This document shows positions 9,708 to 20,900 of a stretch of DNA of 64,000 nt, in pieces. Each line of letters begins with the position of its first letter. Positions within the stretch are counted from its first letter, which is position 1. The stretch lies in contig NZ_JAUUTW010000023.1 in NCBI RefSeq assembly GCF_030676415.1, forward strand, positions 33,907-97,906, given 5' to 3'. The position numbers were made by a program, and so were the translations under genes. The notes beneath the pieces were generated by a model. That model searched no databases. It worked only from the letters and a program-made list of their open reading frames with translations, and was not told the DNA's origin. The DNA is from Peribacillus frigoritolerans (GTDB lineage Bacteria > Bacillota > Bacilli > Bacillales > DSM-1321).

Positions 9708-9729
9708 TTCCTGCACCCCTATTCTTTTT

Positions 9730-9787
9730 TTAAACAAACAAAAGGAGGCCGTATCGACAGACTTATCCAGTCTTTCAATACAGCCCC
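9730..9787 (-). terminator. hut attenuator (terminator between hutP and hutH)
   Basis: On the minus strand GGGGGCTGTAT pairs with ATACGGCCTCC, with an internal GAC/GTC extension, followed by TTTTGTTTGTTT. This sits exactly where B. subtilis has the terminator that HutP disrupts in the presence of histidine and a divalent metal ion. Confidence 0.85.
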
Positions 9788-9806
9788 CTATTTCACTAAA
9801 TAACTA
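9788..9806 (-). promoter_or_regulatory. HutP-binding site: three UAG triplets
   Basis: On the transcribed RNA three UAG triplets lie at an exact 8-base period (plus-strand CTA at 9788, 9796 and 9804), immediately upstream of the terminator stem. HutP is known to bind regularly spaced NAG triplets. The usual spacing reported for B. subtilis model RNAs is 7, so the period of 8 is a slight difference. Confidence 0.75.
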
Positions 9807-9821
9807 TAGGCTTTTAATTAT

Positions 9822-10271
9822 TTAAATGTGGTTAATTCCCAAGCCAACGGCTTCATGTTCAAATCCCCGAACCGGTGCCCCAATCGTTCCATACACGGCG
9901 ACTGCAATCCATTCACCTTCGTCCCCGCTTTTAAACGGCCTGCCCCGGACGATTGCAAACCGAAGGCCCGCAGTCCTCAAAAGACCGCCAAGTTCGACTT
10001 GGCCGCGTGTCACTCCTTGGAGTGCTTCGAGAATCGCATGATACAGCGCATGCATATCACGATACATATCGGGATTGACTAACCCAAGTCTTTTCGCTGA
10101 TGTCTCAATGGCCGCAACTATTTTCTGCAGCTCCATTGAACCGACTTTACCTTTTCCATAAAGCCAATCCATCCGCTTTAGATTATTAGTCAATATGACT
10201 TCTTCCTCTTCGTCCGCAAACGCGTACATGATTGCATGGCGCCCGATTCTTCTGTCGAATTCCTTTGTCAT
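9822..10271 (-). CDS. hutP: HutP, histidine-responsive RNA-binding antiterminator
   Basis: 149 residues, essentially the length of B. subtilis HutP (148). Conserved blocks are [40 protein letters not shown] and the C-terminal [29 protein letters not shown] region. The histidine and metal ligands of the family lie in the HALYHA and FEHE segments. The ATG at 10271 has AGAGGT upstream; eleven further in-frame codons upstream are not in the family. It is the first gene of the hut transcription unit and binds the UAG-triplet site downstream of its own gene. Confidence 0.95.
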   Translation of the reverse strand: MTKEFDRRIGRHAIMYAFADEEEEVILTNNLKRMDWLYGKGKVGSMELQKIVAAIETSAKRLGLVNPDMYRDMHALYHAILEALQGVTRGQVELGGLLRTAGLRFAIVRGRPFKSGDEGEWIAVAVYGTIGAPVRGFEHEAVGLGINHI

Positions 10272-10320
10272 GCAGGTACCTCTTTTACAATTTTCTAAAT
10301 ACACTAATAACTAAATATCA

Positions 10321-10336
10321 TTGTAAGCGGATACAA
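10321..10336. promoter_or_regulatory. Candidate CcpA cre site upstream of hutP
   Basis: TTGTAAGCGGATACAA is a near-palindrome that differs at one position from the cre consensus TGTAANCGNTNACA. It lies about 50 bases upstream of the hutP start codon. The B. subtilis hut operon is subject to carbon catabolite repression, which fits. Confidence 0.6.
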
Positions 10337-10600
10337 GCTATTCGGTCAACATATTTTTTAAAATATTTCTTTTTGGGGATGATTTATAACACCCCAATGC
10401 TGCTATCTACCGCACAGTTTTCATTAATATCCTTTGAAAATTAGCCATTATGCAAAAAAGCTCATCCTCATTAACGTCCTGGAAAATGGGCTTTTTTTCT
10501 GAAACTTTTCTGTACTTCTCCATACTATATTAAATGTTTTTCACGAGTAAGTAGATAAAATACGGCGCTCCTAAAATCGAACGATAATCCCCACCTGAAA

Positions 10601-11388
10601 TTGGTTGATATGTTTCCGGATATCCATGATGTCAGGGATGCAATCGAAGTTGATCATGTAAAAGGTGATGTAGTTTTTGAAAGATGTTTCTTTTGGCTAT
10701 GAAGCGAACAGAACGATACTAAAAGATATCTCATTTTCTGTAACCGCAGGTAACACGATCGCATTGGTAGGTGCTTCAGGTGGTGTTAAAACAACATTAT
10801 GCAGCTTGCTGCCCCGCTTCTACGATATCCTGTCAGGCAGTATTCAAATTGATGGCATCGATATCCGGAACTACAAATTGACTTCATTAAGAAAACATAT
10901 CGGTATCGTAAAACAAGATGTTTTTTGATTTGATGGGACGATTCGGGATAACATCATGTACGGCAATACCGTGGCAACCGACGCCCAATTGAACCAAGTC
11001 ATCGAAGATGCTCAATTAAATGACTTGATCGAACAATTGCCCGAAGGCTTGGAAACGTTGAGTGGAGGAACGTGGAGTGAAATTATCGGGAGGGCAAAAG
11101 CAGCGTGTCTCGATTGCTCGTATATTCCTGAAGAACCCACCGATATTAATCCTTGATTAAGCCACTTCCGCTCTGGACACCGCGACTGAAAAAGCAGTTC
11201 AGAAAGCTTTGGAACGACTCTCGATAAATCGGACTACACTTGTCATTGCACATAGATTAGCGACAATTAAACATGCCGATCGCATCATCGTTGTTCAAAA
11301 TGGGGAAATCATCGAACAAGGTGCCTATGATAATTTGCTCCATCAAGACGGATCATATTAAAATCTGATCCTTGCCCAAACTGTATAG
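10601..11388 (+). pseudogene. Decayed ABC exporter (MsbA/YfiBC-like), ATP-binding half
   Basis: Joined across at least two frameshifts and three in-frame stops, the region reads as the nucleotide-binding domain of a multidrug/lipid ABC exporter. It contains DVRDAIEVDHVKGDVVFE, SFGYEANRTILKDISFSV, a Walker A damaged to GASGGVKTT, QDVF-stop-FDGTIRDNI, a shifted-frame [20 protein letters not shown]-stop-ATSALDT, and the H-loop [16 protein letters not shown]. No membrane domain remains upstream. It is clearly non-functional. Confidence 0.85.
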
Positions 11389-11430
11389 AATAAAGCTTGG
11401 CTGAAAGAAATCCAGACAGTCTGATATAAC

Positions 11431-11463
11431 AAAAAAGGCCTCCCGACATGAATGGGAGGCCTT
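11431..11463 (-). terminator. Terminator after the serine hydrolase gene (probably bidirectional)
   Basis: AAGGCCTCCC/GGGAGGCCTT hairpin flanked by A on the left, which is a U-tract on the minus strand, 22 bases past the hydrolase stop. Confidence 0.85.
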
Positions 11464-11484
11464 AAACTTTATGGAGATATACAT

Positions 11485-12861
11485 TTATTCATTCGTTTCC
11501 AATGCTTCATAAATCGCAGTTACAACACTTCCATAGCTTCCTGTTTTGAAGAGGTCGCCAAAAAACTGATTGGAATTGGCTACAGGGTTAACGAGCGGAG
11601 AGTGCTTTTTATTTGTAAGTAAAACAATCCCTAAATCCTTTTCAGGATCAATGATCGTGACTGTCCCAGTCCATCCAGTATGACCGTAAGCACTGTCGCT
11701 CGCATAAGGACTGAACATCCACTCCATGCTAGCATCGCCATTTCGTCTCCACCCAAGTCCATATGTAGGATTCATTTCGGAAGGTGCGACGAATTCATCG
11801 ATTGTTCCTTGATCAAACAACGTATGTTTACCGTATCCCCCGCCATTCAGCATCACCTGCAGAAGGACAGCCATATCTCTCGTATTGGAGAAAAGACCGG
11901 CATGCCCTGAAACGCCTCCCATCGAATAAAAGGCTTTTTCATCATGTACTTCCCCTTGAAGTGTGTATGTGCGAATATTAGGGAAATCTATCACGCCATC
12001 CCGGGTGTTACCTAGCAATTCAGTTGCGGCAAAATCCTTTGGCTTAAAGCCCTTACGAAGAGGATTGAACTTTGTATGTTTCAAATCAAGCGGCTTGTAC
12101 AATTCATTTTCAACATAGGTGTCAAGCTGCTGACCCGTTATTTCTTCAACAATGGCGCCAAGCAGCATATAATCGACATCACTGTATACATTCTGTGTTC
12201 CAGGTACATATGTGAGCGGTGTTTTGGAAATGAACTCGATGGTCTTATCCCGTTCCTGGGAATAAAGTTCTTTCGAAACCTTTGGATTATGGTATTGCGG
12301 ATCAGGTCTAAACCCTGCAGTATGATGAAGAACATCAATAATCCTCAGATTGTCCTTTCCTTTGATCAAATCCTCCTCCTTGTCTTTGAATTCAGGTATG
12401 TATTGCTGGACTCTTGCCTGGATATTCAGCTTGCCTTCGCTGACTAATTTCTGAATGGCAAAATTGGTTGCATACATCTTCGTGTTTGAAGCAAGGTCGA
12501 ATAACGTGTCATTTTCCATTTTCCGGAACTTCTTAAGAGGTGTATGTTCATGATATTTCTGTTTGTACCCGTAGCTTTCATTTTTAACGATCTTTCCGTC
12601 CTTTATGACAATCAGGGCAGCACCAGGAAAACCGGCAGCCACTTCCATTTCAATAAGCTGATCCACCTTTTCCAGCTTTTCAGATGAAAAGCCGGCTTCT
12701 TCCGGTTTTTTTGCTTTCTTTAATATTGGATATTGGCTGGCAGTTTCCTTACTCACAGCTGCTCCCCGATTTGGACTTTCATTAGCAAAAGACACGGATG
12801 GTGCTAGTAAGGAAAGTGCCAGAATTGAACTTAGTGTGCAGCTTGTCCATATATTCATCAT
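11485..12861 (-). CDS. Secreted serine hydrolase of the class C beta-lactamase/PBP4* family
   Basis: About 458 residues. The signal peptide (MMNIWTSCTLSSILALSLLA, cleavage probably after SVSFA) is followed by a beta-lactamase-fold catalytic domain. SxxK is in LASNTKMYA (nucleophile Ser), the Tyr motif is in VYSDVDYM, and HTG is in YGHTGWTGT. Members act on cell-wall peptides or other esters outside the membrane. B. subtilis PBP4*/AmiE-type proteins are the nearest architecture known to me; the substrate cannot be fixed. Start chosen at 12861 because AAGGGGTGG precedes it; a longer frame to 12936 has no ribosome site and would precede the signal peptide. Confidence 0.85.
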   Translation of the reverse strand: MMNIWTSCTLSSILALSLLAPSVSFANESPNRGAAVSKETASQYPILKKAKKPEEAGFSSEKLEKVDQLIEMEVAAGFPGAALIVIKDGKIVKNESYGYKQKYHEHTPLKKFRKMENDTLFDLASNTKMYATNFAIQKLVSEGKLNIQARVQQYIPEFKDKEEDLIKGKDNLRIIDVLHHTAGFRPDPQYHNPKVSKELYSQERDKTIEFISKTPLTYVPGTQNVYSDVDYMLLGAIVEEITGQQLDTYVENELYKPLDLKHTKFNPLRKGFKPKDFAATELLGNTRDGVIDFPNIRTYTLQGEVHDEKAFYSMGGVSGHAGLFSNTRDMAVLLQVMLNGGGYGKHTLFDQGTIDEFVAPSEMNPTYGLGWRRNGDASMEWMFSPYASDSAYGHTGWTGTVTIIDPEKDLGIVLLTNKKHSPLVNPVANSNQFFGDLFKTGSYGSVVTAIYEALETNE

Positions 12862-13417
12862 TTCCACCCCTTTGAAATTGCACTTTAGAAAATACAACTT
12901 TTCCTTTTGACCCATACCGAAAGACAATATTCTCATTCATTCCGTTCTTTTTTAACCAGAATTCACAATTCTATAAAGCGCTAATGGTGTATCCTTTTCC
13001 GTTCCGGGTTGCGATTGAATAAATGCAGATATTTCCCAAAAGTGGATAATATTTACCAATTATTCTCAATTTTCAGTATATATTATTTCGAACATCATTT
13101 CAATTTGATATTTATATTTTTAAAATTATATTTCGAATCTTTAGCATAAGTCTTCTCTATTTCAAAGAGAAAAGCCAAATATTAATAATAAAAATCATTC
13201 CATCGTTAATTAAAAACAAAACACCCTTTTTCTAAAACTTCACTACATCTCAATCAATTGTTCACGATTTATGTTTATTAAAATCAAAGAGTTATTAGGA
13301 TAAGTCCCAGACATCGATTTCGCCTCTTTCTCTCCTCAATTATATTCAAAATCAATTTTTCCACATAGTAATTACGAAGTATAAAGTATGTAAAATGGCT
13401 AATTGTTTTAACTTCAT
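12862..13417. other. AT-rich intergenic region
   Basis: Divergent promoter region between the serine hydrolase and the ger operon. It is very AT-rich with no supported coding sequence. The promoters for the hydrolase were not identified with confidence. Confidence 0.5.
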
Positions 13418-13448
13418 TGCATAAGAAACGTAGAAGATATTAATACTA
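13418..13448 (+). promoter_or_regulatory. Candidate SigG promoter of the ger operon
   Basis: TGCATA (13418-13423), an 18-base spacer and AATACTA (13442-13448) match the forespore sigma-G consensus (TGAATA, 17-18 bases, CATACTA) with one mismatch in each box. It lies about 55 bases upstream of the first small gene of the germination operon, where a forespore-specific promoter is expected. Confidence 0.55.
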
Positions 13449-13503
13449 TTTGAGAAATAAAGGAATTTTAGCGGCTATCAGAGACAAGTATAGGGTGATG
13501 AAA

Positions 13504-13629
13504 ATGTGGAAAACGATTGTTTCCTACCTTCCAGAATGGCAGGTTTTTATACAAGCTTTTATTGTGTTTGTTATTCCGTATTTAATCTCCAAATTGTTTA
13601 ATCGGCTTCGCAACTCAAAGGATGAGTGA
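13504..13629 (+). CDS. Small membrane peptide at the head of the ger operon
   Basis: 41 residues, [19 protein letters not shown].., with one strong transmembrane segment ([18 protein letters not shown]) and a basic, then acidic tail ending NRLRNSKDE. The ATG at 13504 follows AGGGTG by 6 bases; an ATG two codons upstream (13498) abuts the ribosome site. Its stop TGA overlaps the start of the gerA-type gene (TGATG), so translation is coupled. By position it resembles small D-type subunits reported in some ger operons, but it precedes rather than follows the A subunit. Function is unknown. Confidence 0.65.
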   Translation: MWKTIVSYLPEWQVFIQAFIVFVIPYLISKLFNRLRNSKDE

Positions 13630-15203
13630 TGAAAATGAAAAAGTGGATATCAAAGATCGGTAAAAATGGAAAAGGTACCAATAAAGACAAACAAGAAGCA
13701 AATACCCCCCAAGATACAAAATATCAGTTTACAGATAATTTTAATTTAAATCTGGAAATGGTTAGGCAAGAAATTGGACATAATTGGGATGTCCATTTTC
13801 GGGAATTTAATCTAGGACGTACCGGTATACGGTCAGTTATCATTTTTGCCGATGGATTATCAGATAAAGACATCATTGATAAACATATTATGACATCATT
13901 GATGGTTGATTTTTCAGCAGAATATAAACAGGACCTTCCTTACATCAAAGGAAGCATTTCAAAAGATTTCATAAAAAATGAAGTGTTAACCATTAGTGAG
14001 GTAGAAGAAGTTGGTTCCATTAAAGAGTTAGCATCAAAAGTACTAACAGGTTCTACCGCGCTTTTAATTGATGGATCAGTGGATGCCCTAATCCTTGGTA
14101 CAACAAAAATAAAAACAAGGACGGTTGAAGAGCCGGTATCAGAGGCATTAGTCAGAGGTCCACGGATCGGTTTCACTGAATCTTTAGTTGATAATACATC
14201 TTTTTTAAGGAGTAGTGGTGAAATTGAAAATTTATCGTTAGTACAATTCCAAGTAGGTAAGCAGTCAAAAAAAGACTTAGTTGTCGCTTACATTAAAGAT
14301 ATTGTTGATCCCGAATTAGTTCAAGAGGTAGAAAATCGAATTAAGAAAATTGATATTGATAGTGTTCCGGAATCAGGTTATGTAGAGCAACTCATCGAAG
14401 ACAATTACCTTAGTCCTTTTCCGCAGGTACAGAATACTGAGCGTCCTGATCGCGTGATTGCTGCTTTGATGGAAGGCCGGGTGGCCATCTTATTGGATGG
14501 GACGCCATTCGCTTTGATCGTTCCAGTTACATTAAGCATGATGTTACAATCACCAGAAGATTATTATGAAAGGTGGATTCCTGGCACATTCATACGTTTA
14601 CTCCGTTATCTCACGGTTGTTCTGGCTCTTTTTACACCGTCTTTATATATAGCTTTCATCTCATTTCATTCAGGGTTGATTCCGACCAAACTGGCCATCT
14701 CCATTATCGGAACCAGGTCCGGGGTTCCGTTTCCGGCACTTATCGAAGCATTATTCATGGAAATATCCATCGAAATTCTGAGGGAAGCAGGACTGCGCTT
14801 ACCTAAGCCAATTGGTCCGGCAATGGGTATCGTCGGCGGATTAATCATTGGGGAAGCTGCTGTACAGGCAGGGATCGTTAGCCCCGTTTTGGTGATTGTA
14901 GTAGCGTTAACTGCTATTTCATCATTTTCCATTCCGCACTATAGTATTGGGATTACATTACGTATTCTTCGTTTTCCCGCCATGATTTGTGCTGCCACAT
15001 TTGGATTATACGGGGTCATTCTCTTTTTCCTTTTAATGACCAGCCACTTAGTGAAATTAAAAAGCTTTGGTGTGCCTTATTTGAGCCCAGCCGTTCCTTA
15101 TCGCTTAAGTGAGTGGAAAGACCTGATGGTTCGCATGCCACTTATGATGATGAAACGACGTCCAAAGATCATGCATACAAAAAACCCCATACGTAAAGGA
15201 TAA
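13629..15203 (+). CDS. Spore germinant receptor A subunit (GerA/GerKA family)
   Basis: About 524 residues. A hydrophilic N-terminal domain (about 1-280) with the family sequences [18 protein letters not shown] and [18 protein letters not shown] is followed by five or six membrane segments. The conserved [11 protein letters not shown] and [22 protein letters not shown] regions are present. It resides in the spore inner membrane and forms a receptor complex with B and C subunits that senses nutrients. The start is ATG 13629, overlapping the upstream small gene and preceded by AAGGA. Which B. subtilis receptor (GerA, GerB or GerK) it matches best needs alignment; gerKA is likely. Confidence 0.93.
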   Translation: MKMKKWISKIGKNGKGTNKDKQEANTPQDTKYQFTDNFNLNLEMVRQEIGHNWDVHFREFNLGRTGIRSVIIFADGLSDKDIIDKHIMTSLMVDFSAEYKQDLPYIKGSISKDFIKNEVLTISEVEEVGSIKELASKVLTGSTALLIDGSVDALILGTTKIKTRTVEEPVSEALVRGPRIGFTESLVDNTSFLRSSGEIENLSLVQFQVGKQSKKDLVVAYIKDIVDPELVQEVENRIKKIDIDSVPESGYVEQLIEDNYLSPFPQVQNTERPDRVIAALMEGRVAILLDGTPFALIVPVTLSMMLQSPEDYYERWIPGTFIRLLRYLTVVLALFTPSLYIAFISFHSGLIPTKLAISIIGTRSGVPFPALIEALFMEISIEILREAGLRLPKPIGPAMGIVGGLIIGEAAVQAGIVSPVLVIVVALTAISSFSIPHYSIGITLRILRFPAMICAATFGLYGVILFFLLMTSHLVKLKSFGVPYLSPAVPYRLSEWKDLMVRMPLMMMKRRPKIMHTKNPIRKG

Positions 15204-15229
15204 CCTATCGGTGAAAGGGTGGTTAAAGA

Positions 15230-16333
15230 ATGATTCTCAGTCCGAAAGACAAAATTACAACTCCTCAAACAGCTGTCATTGTCATCAACTTCATACTCGG
15301 CACAGGATTACTCACCCTACCCAGATCATCTACGGAGAAGGTGCATACACCAGATGTATGGATAAGCGTTATTTTAGGCGGCGTTATCGCGATAATCGCG
15401 GGGGTGATCATGGTAAAGTTAAGCCAACAGTTTCCCGAAAAAACCTTTTATCAATATATCAATGATATTTTAGGAAAATGGGTGGGGAGTTTACTTAGTT
15501 TAGTTATAATCTGTTATTTTCTTACAACTTCCGGGTTTCAGCTCCGTTCAATGGCGGAAGTATTAAGGTTTTTGCTTCTGGAAGGTACCCCTACATGGGC
15601 AGTTATGATGATTTTCATGTGGGTGGGTCTCTATCTGATCATCGGCGGCATTAACCCCATCGCCCGTCTTTTTGAAATTATATTACCTTTGACGCTTATC
15701 CTTTTTTTGGTCGTTACCTTTATGAGCATTAAAATATTTGAGATCGATAATCTGCGTCCAGTATTAGGAGAAGGAATCTCCCCTGTACTAAAAGGAGTAA
15801 AGACAACGGCTCTCGCTTTTACGGGGCCTGAAATCATGTTACTGCTCATTCCGTTTATGAATGAGCCCAAAAAAGCAATAAAAGCCGTTCTTGTTGGAAT
15901 TTCCATTCCATTGATTTTTTACGTGATAACGGTCGTAATGGTTATCGGAGCATTATCTGTTGATGGAGTGGTCACGAGAACATGGCCGACACTTGATCTT
16001 ATACGGAGTTTTGAAGTCGCCGGTTTGATCTTTGAACGGTTTGAATCTTTATTGCTGGTGGTATGGATCATGCAAATATTTGCGACATTTACCATAACAT
16101 TCTATGCAGCTGCTTTAGGGCTTGCCCAACTTTCAAAAAAGAGCATTCACCCATTTATGTTTGGGTTGCTTCCAATTCTCTACATCATTGCAATGGTTCC
16201 GAAGAATATCAATGACCTCTTTAAACTTGGAGATTTCATCGGCAATTTCGCACTGTTTTTATTTGGTTTACTTCCGCTTCTCCTGCTTATCATCTCAAGA
16301 GTAAAGGGAGGAAAATATGAAACAAACACATAG
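15230..16333 (+). CDS. Spore germinant receptor B subunit (APC-like permease)
   Basis: 367 residues with about 10 predicted membrane helices, of the endospore germination permease (GerAB/GerKB) family, with N-terminal sequence ITTPQTAVIVINFILGTGLL. GerAB-type proteins are amino-acid-binding, transporter-fold germinant sensors. It follows the A subunit by 26 bases with AAAGGGTGG before its ATG and overlaps the C-subunit gene by 17 bases. Confidence 0.93.
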   Translation: MILSPKDKITTPQTAVIVINFILGTGLLTLPRSSTEKVHTPDVWISVILGGVIAIIAGVIMVKLSQQFPEKTFYQYINDILGKWVGSLLSLVIICYFLTTSGFQLRSMAEVLRFLLLEGTPTWAVMMIFMWVGLYLIIGGINPIARLFEIILPLTLILFLVVTFMSIKIFEIDNLRPVLGEGISPVLKGVKTTALAFTGPEIMLLLIPFMNEPKKAIKAVLVGISIPLIFYVITVVMVIGALSVDGVVTRTWPTLDLIRSFEVAGLIFERFESLLLVVWIMQIFATFTITFYAAALGLAQLSKKSIHPFMFGLLPILYIIAMVPKNINDLFKLGDFIGNFALFLFGLLPLLLLIISRVKGGKYETNT

Positions 16334-17531
16334 CAATATCCGTCCCCTCTTCATTTCCCTCTCCATTCTTTTGTTCTTATCCCTTACAGGATGTTGGAGC
16401 AGTCATGAAATTGAAGAGCAAAGTTTAGGTATAGGTTTGGCATTTGATAAAGGCAAGAAGTCCTCCATCGAGAAAGAGGTAAACGAACAAGGGGGGAGTT
16501 ATTCAAAAAAGGACCTGATTACTGCAACCTATCAATTTATCACTCCACAAGTAGCGAGTTCAACAACGAAACAATCCGGACCCCAACAAAAATCTTATGT
16601 TAATGTTTCTGAAACGGGAGATTCCGTCCATCAAATGGTTCGTGAATTATCATTGAGAAGTGAACAACCAGTAACGGGTCACCATATGAAAGTGCTTGTT
16701 ATCGGTGAAAGTCTTGCAAGATCGTATAAGATGGAACAATTACTTGATCAAAATCTTCGAGAAAGTGAGATTAGGCCAAGCTGTCTTGTGCTCATCAGTA
16801 AAGGAAGAGCAAGCAAGACACTGGAATCAAAGAAAGCAGGAGAAATTCCAGCTTTCCGTCTGGCTGGCATTGTAGAAAATGCATATCGGACAACGAGGAT
16901 CTTTCCTCCCATGTCGCATATTAAAGTAGAGAGCAAGATCCAATCAGAATCTAGTTTTCTGTTGCAAAAAGTACTATCAGTGAATGGGCAAGTCAAATTT
17001 GCCGGAGCTGCCGTTATTGATGGAAAGACACACAAAATGACTGGTACTTTGAATGAAGAAGATCTGGAGGGCGTAACATGGATAACAGGCAAGGGAAAAG
17101 GCGGTGTAGTGAAAAGCTTTGACAAAGAAACCGGTCAGCTGATTGTGTATGAGATAGAGTCCATGAAAAGCAATATCACACCTCGAGTTAAAGGAAACAA
17201 CATCTCTTTTGATGTAAACATTGAATCAGTGGGAAGACTGTCTGAAAACTGGGTGATTTCAGGAGATACTTTTAAAAATGAATTTCTCAAAAAAGCAGAA
17301 AAATCATCTGAAAAAGAAGTGAAACGCCTGGTGGGGAATGTATTAGAAAAAATGCAAAAGGAATACCAAGTGGACGTTGCTGGCTTCGGAAATCGATTGA
17401 GAATTGAGCACCCCAAAGTATGGAAGAAGGTCAAAAAGGATTGGGACCAAACATTTAGTGAAACCCCGATCAACTACGATGTAAAATTAACCATTAATGA
17501 TTATGGAACATCAGGAGGATCAAAGAGGTAA
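16317..17531 (+). CDS. Spore germinant receptor C subunit (Ger(x)C lipoprotein)
   Basis: 404 residues beginning with a lipoprotein signal (SLSILLFLSLTGC, lipidation at Cys26) followed by WSSHEIEEQSLGIGLAFD, typical of Ger(x)C family proteins. It is tethered to the outer face of the spore inner membrane and needed for receptor function. It is translationally coupled to the B subunit (17-base overlap) with AAGGGAGG upstream, and ends the operon ahead of a strong terminator. Confidence 0.95.
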   Translation: MKQTHSNIRPLFISLSILLFLSLTGCWSSHEIEEQSLGIGLAFDKGKKSSIEKEVNEQGGSYSKKDLITATYQFITPQVASSTTKQSGPQQKSYVNVSETGDSVHQMVRELSLRSEQPVTGHHMKVLVIGESLARSYKMEQLLDQNLRESEIRPSCLVLISKGRASKTLESKKAGEIPAFRLAGIVENAYRTTRIFPPMSHIKVESKIQSESSFLLQKVLSVNGQVKFAGAAVIDGKTHKMTGTLNEEDLEGVTWITGKGKGGVVKSFDKETGQLIVYEIESMKSNITPRVKGNNISFDVNIESVGRLSENWVISGDTFKNEFLKKAEKSSEKEVKRLVGNVLEKMQKEYQVDVAGFGNRLRIEHPKVWKKVKKDWDQTFSETPINYDVKLTINDYGTSGGSKR

Positions 17532-17650
17532 ACCCTCAGGATAACACCTAGAGGATCTAGCATTAAATGTTGAAAAAGAAAACTTCTTCATTGCAAGCAC
17601 CACGGGAAGCGATTAAACGGTGACCTTGGAAATACAATATCGACGAGCAT

Positions 17651-17690
17651 GAAAAGACCTCCCACAGTAAACTGTGGGAGGCCTTTAACT
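17651..17690 (+). terminator. ger operon terminator
   Basis: Perfect CCTCCCACAG/CTGTGGGAGG stem with a TAAA loop, with flanking A and T runs. Nearly the same hairpin recurs at 22754 and 42786. Confidence 0.85.
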
Positions 17691-17921
17691 TAAAAGTGAG
17701 TTATTTTCCACTCAAGGCGCTTTTTTCATAAAACCTCAACCGATGCACCAGGTGAAGACATCTTCTATTTATATACCACTCAAATAAAACATAGCTTCTT
17801 TAATCTTGATATATTCAATTGAATTAATCAAACCCACAAATGTTCATACAATTGAATAATCTATTGCGTGTTCACGAAAATGTTTTTTTAACAAATCTAC
17901 CTGAATTCCCCAAGGGAAAGA

Positions 17922-20900
17922 TTAACTTAATTCCACTTTAGTAATTTCACTTAAATGGACCCCATTTAAAATCGAGTCTTCGTCTGCAACAACATATTCA
18001 ATGACAGTCGGGCTTATGGTTCGAATATAAACAAAAGCTGAATCATCTACATGCTCAATTCGAAGCTTTTTCCTCTGTGCCTGCTTAATATCAAGCTGGT
18101 TGGTACTAGCTTCCGGCAGGCTTGTGTAATAAATTTCAAAATCTTCTTCTGACGCATCAATGAAAAGATGCCATATGTTATATTCTTCTTCCTGATCAAT
18201 CACTGTTTTTAATTTCCCTTTTCTCCCGATGCCAAGAAAATACTTGAACTTTGATTCGCCATTCACCATATCACGGTCAATAACTTTTATACTTCCGCCT
18301 TTTCTGCTTTGCACAAGTCCAAAGGCAACGCCTGTTTTTCCCGTAGGAGCTGTTAAAATATCTCGGTTAACCACTCTGTTTCTCTCTTCTTGCTTTAAAT
18401 AAGCGCCTTCTGTCCCCAGTGGTGGGAGAATCTCAAAAAGATTATCAGACACTTCTCCCCAATTTTGAGAGTTCTGTACTTCCCTTTCAATCCATTTATT
18501 AAATAGATCCATAACGACCGGGGATTTACTTGAATTACCCGCAAGCAGTATGTTTACTTTATTAATTTTGCTTGGTTCTGACCGGGCAAAAGCGCGCCTT
18601 AATGACTCAAAGAAATTTTTAATGCCTTTTTCAATCCTTTCCTCAATCAGTTGTTCCATTTCATCTTGATCGATCAAAAGTTCCACATTGAGTTTTGGGT
18701 GGCCGGCTTTGTCAAACAAGTCTGCCCGAATCATGCCTTTTCCAAACTGTTCTTCATACCGTTCATGTCTTTCCCAAAGCGGCCTTAATTTTTCTACCAA
18801 TTGTTTCGTATTTAAATAGGATTCTTGTGACTCATTAATCAGCGTTTCACTTCCGGGAAATTTCACACATTCTGCTGGGAGAGTAAAAGGAATATTTAGC
18901 TCACGCATTGTTCTTTGATTGTTTTTAAACACTTGGAACGCCAAAAGCTCCAGCATGTTCTCTCCGCCTAAATAACGGTCCCCGCCCGCTGCAAAATGCT
19001 CAATGACATAATCATATCTGCTTTCTTTCAAGCCCGCTTCACGCCAAATGCCAAAATCAAAATCGGTCGTTCCTCCACCAAAATCAAACACACCGTAGTA
19101 TGTTTTTTCGTCCTCTTCCGGTTCAAACCCGTATTCCTGTAAGGCACAAACGGCATAGGCAGCAGGTTCACTCGCCCCAGCGGTGACACGAAACTTTTTC
19201 ATTATTTCTTCATCCTGCTGAATCGGCATAGGAAGCGTCTTTTTTAACCCACGCTCAAAACACTTTAGAATTTTTTCTCTTACCTCTTTTTCATACGTCA
19301 CCGGGAAAGATAAGGTGTAGTCCAGGTAAATTCCATTGTTCTGGTTATTGATATACAAACCGAGGTAGTAGGCGTATAACTCGATTGGGTTGATTTCCTG
19401 ATCGGTTAAGTCCAGAAAGGAACGCAGTACAACGGCATATCCCCTCTTGTCTTTTAATCTGAGTTCGTTTTTCTTTTCTCCAGCCCACTGCTTTAGATTA
19501 TTCAATATGGAATAATAATGGTCACTTTTTCCATTCATCAAGTTATTAAGAGCATTATGGGAAACTGTCACATCCTGCCACCTTGTATCTGGTCTTCCTT
19601 CTTTTTCTTGATAAAGCTCCAGGAAATGTTCTAAATCAATAAATTCAATCACGGTTGGATTTTCATAATGCCAGTCTTGTACTTCCGTGTTAAGGTAGCC
19701 AACCCCAATACGCATGGGAAGAGTAAAATCACTTTCTTCTTGATGAACGACCACTGTACTTTTCGTTCCAAAATCAATGCCAACTATGCCGTCCTCCCTA
19801 ATATCCATTTTAGGGTTTCTGGCCATTATTTCTTCGTTCAGTTTTATCGTTAAAGGTTTTTCATCAGAGTGGACAGTCCATAAATCCCAATGTCCCCGGT
19901 TTGGATCTATTAACATCTTTTCATCATATGTATCAATATCAGCTCTTACTTTTTCAGAGTTTAAAAGCTTCTCATAAAACGTCTTGGAATCGATAGCGAT
20001 TGATGGCAATTCTTTTAGAAAACTTTCATGATCTAAACCCTTCAATTGATACAATGCCAGCAAATAATCATACTCCTTCTGGCGTTCTGCGCTTAATCCA
20101 CTTGGTACTAATCGGTTTTCCAGCCAGAGATGGAGAGCCATTTGATCATTGATTTCAAAGGCATTTTCCCCATTTAAACGGAAAACAGGAACGAAAAATC
20201 CTTTTCCCAGCAAATTGTTTTTTTGATTTACCACATCAAAACTTTGAATGTCGTACCCGTTAAATTTAAAAGCAATTGATTTAGAAGGGTTAGCCGTTTG
20301 ATTGGCAAATATCCTTGAAATGGAAGGATTTTTACTCGTGGAGTAATCATCTAAAGCTATTATTTTCTTATATACAGGGTGATCGGTTGTATTGAAACTT
20401 TTGGCAGCTTCCTCCCGTGTCATGGCATCACCTACAAAACCGGAAACGTCCAGATGCTTTTTGTAGTCAAAATCTTCGTCCACTAATTCATAGTATTTTC
20501 TATAAGGAAATAAAGCTGCAATGTTGTGATCATATATAACATTTCCGTCATTCATGTAAACCCATCTGGAACGGAGCATCTTTTTAATGTCTTGAAAAAA
20601 GCTCGCTTCTTCCTTAAAAAAGGTTTCTTCTGCACTCTGATATAAATGGCTGATTAAAGATCTCACTTCTTTATAAGTCATTGAAACGGCAGAGACTGGA
20701 ACAGTTTGGGAATCAGGTGAAAATGGAACCTGCTCTTCATTCTTATTCATTAAGTAAATGGAACTGTCTATGTTATTCTTTTCAGCTAAACTTATTGCGT
20801 TCTCAAGGGGCTCTATATCTTCTACCGTTTCTTGTTTTTCAACTACTTTTAATAATTCTTCTGAAAGAACTTCACCAGAATCCAAATAACATATCAGATC

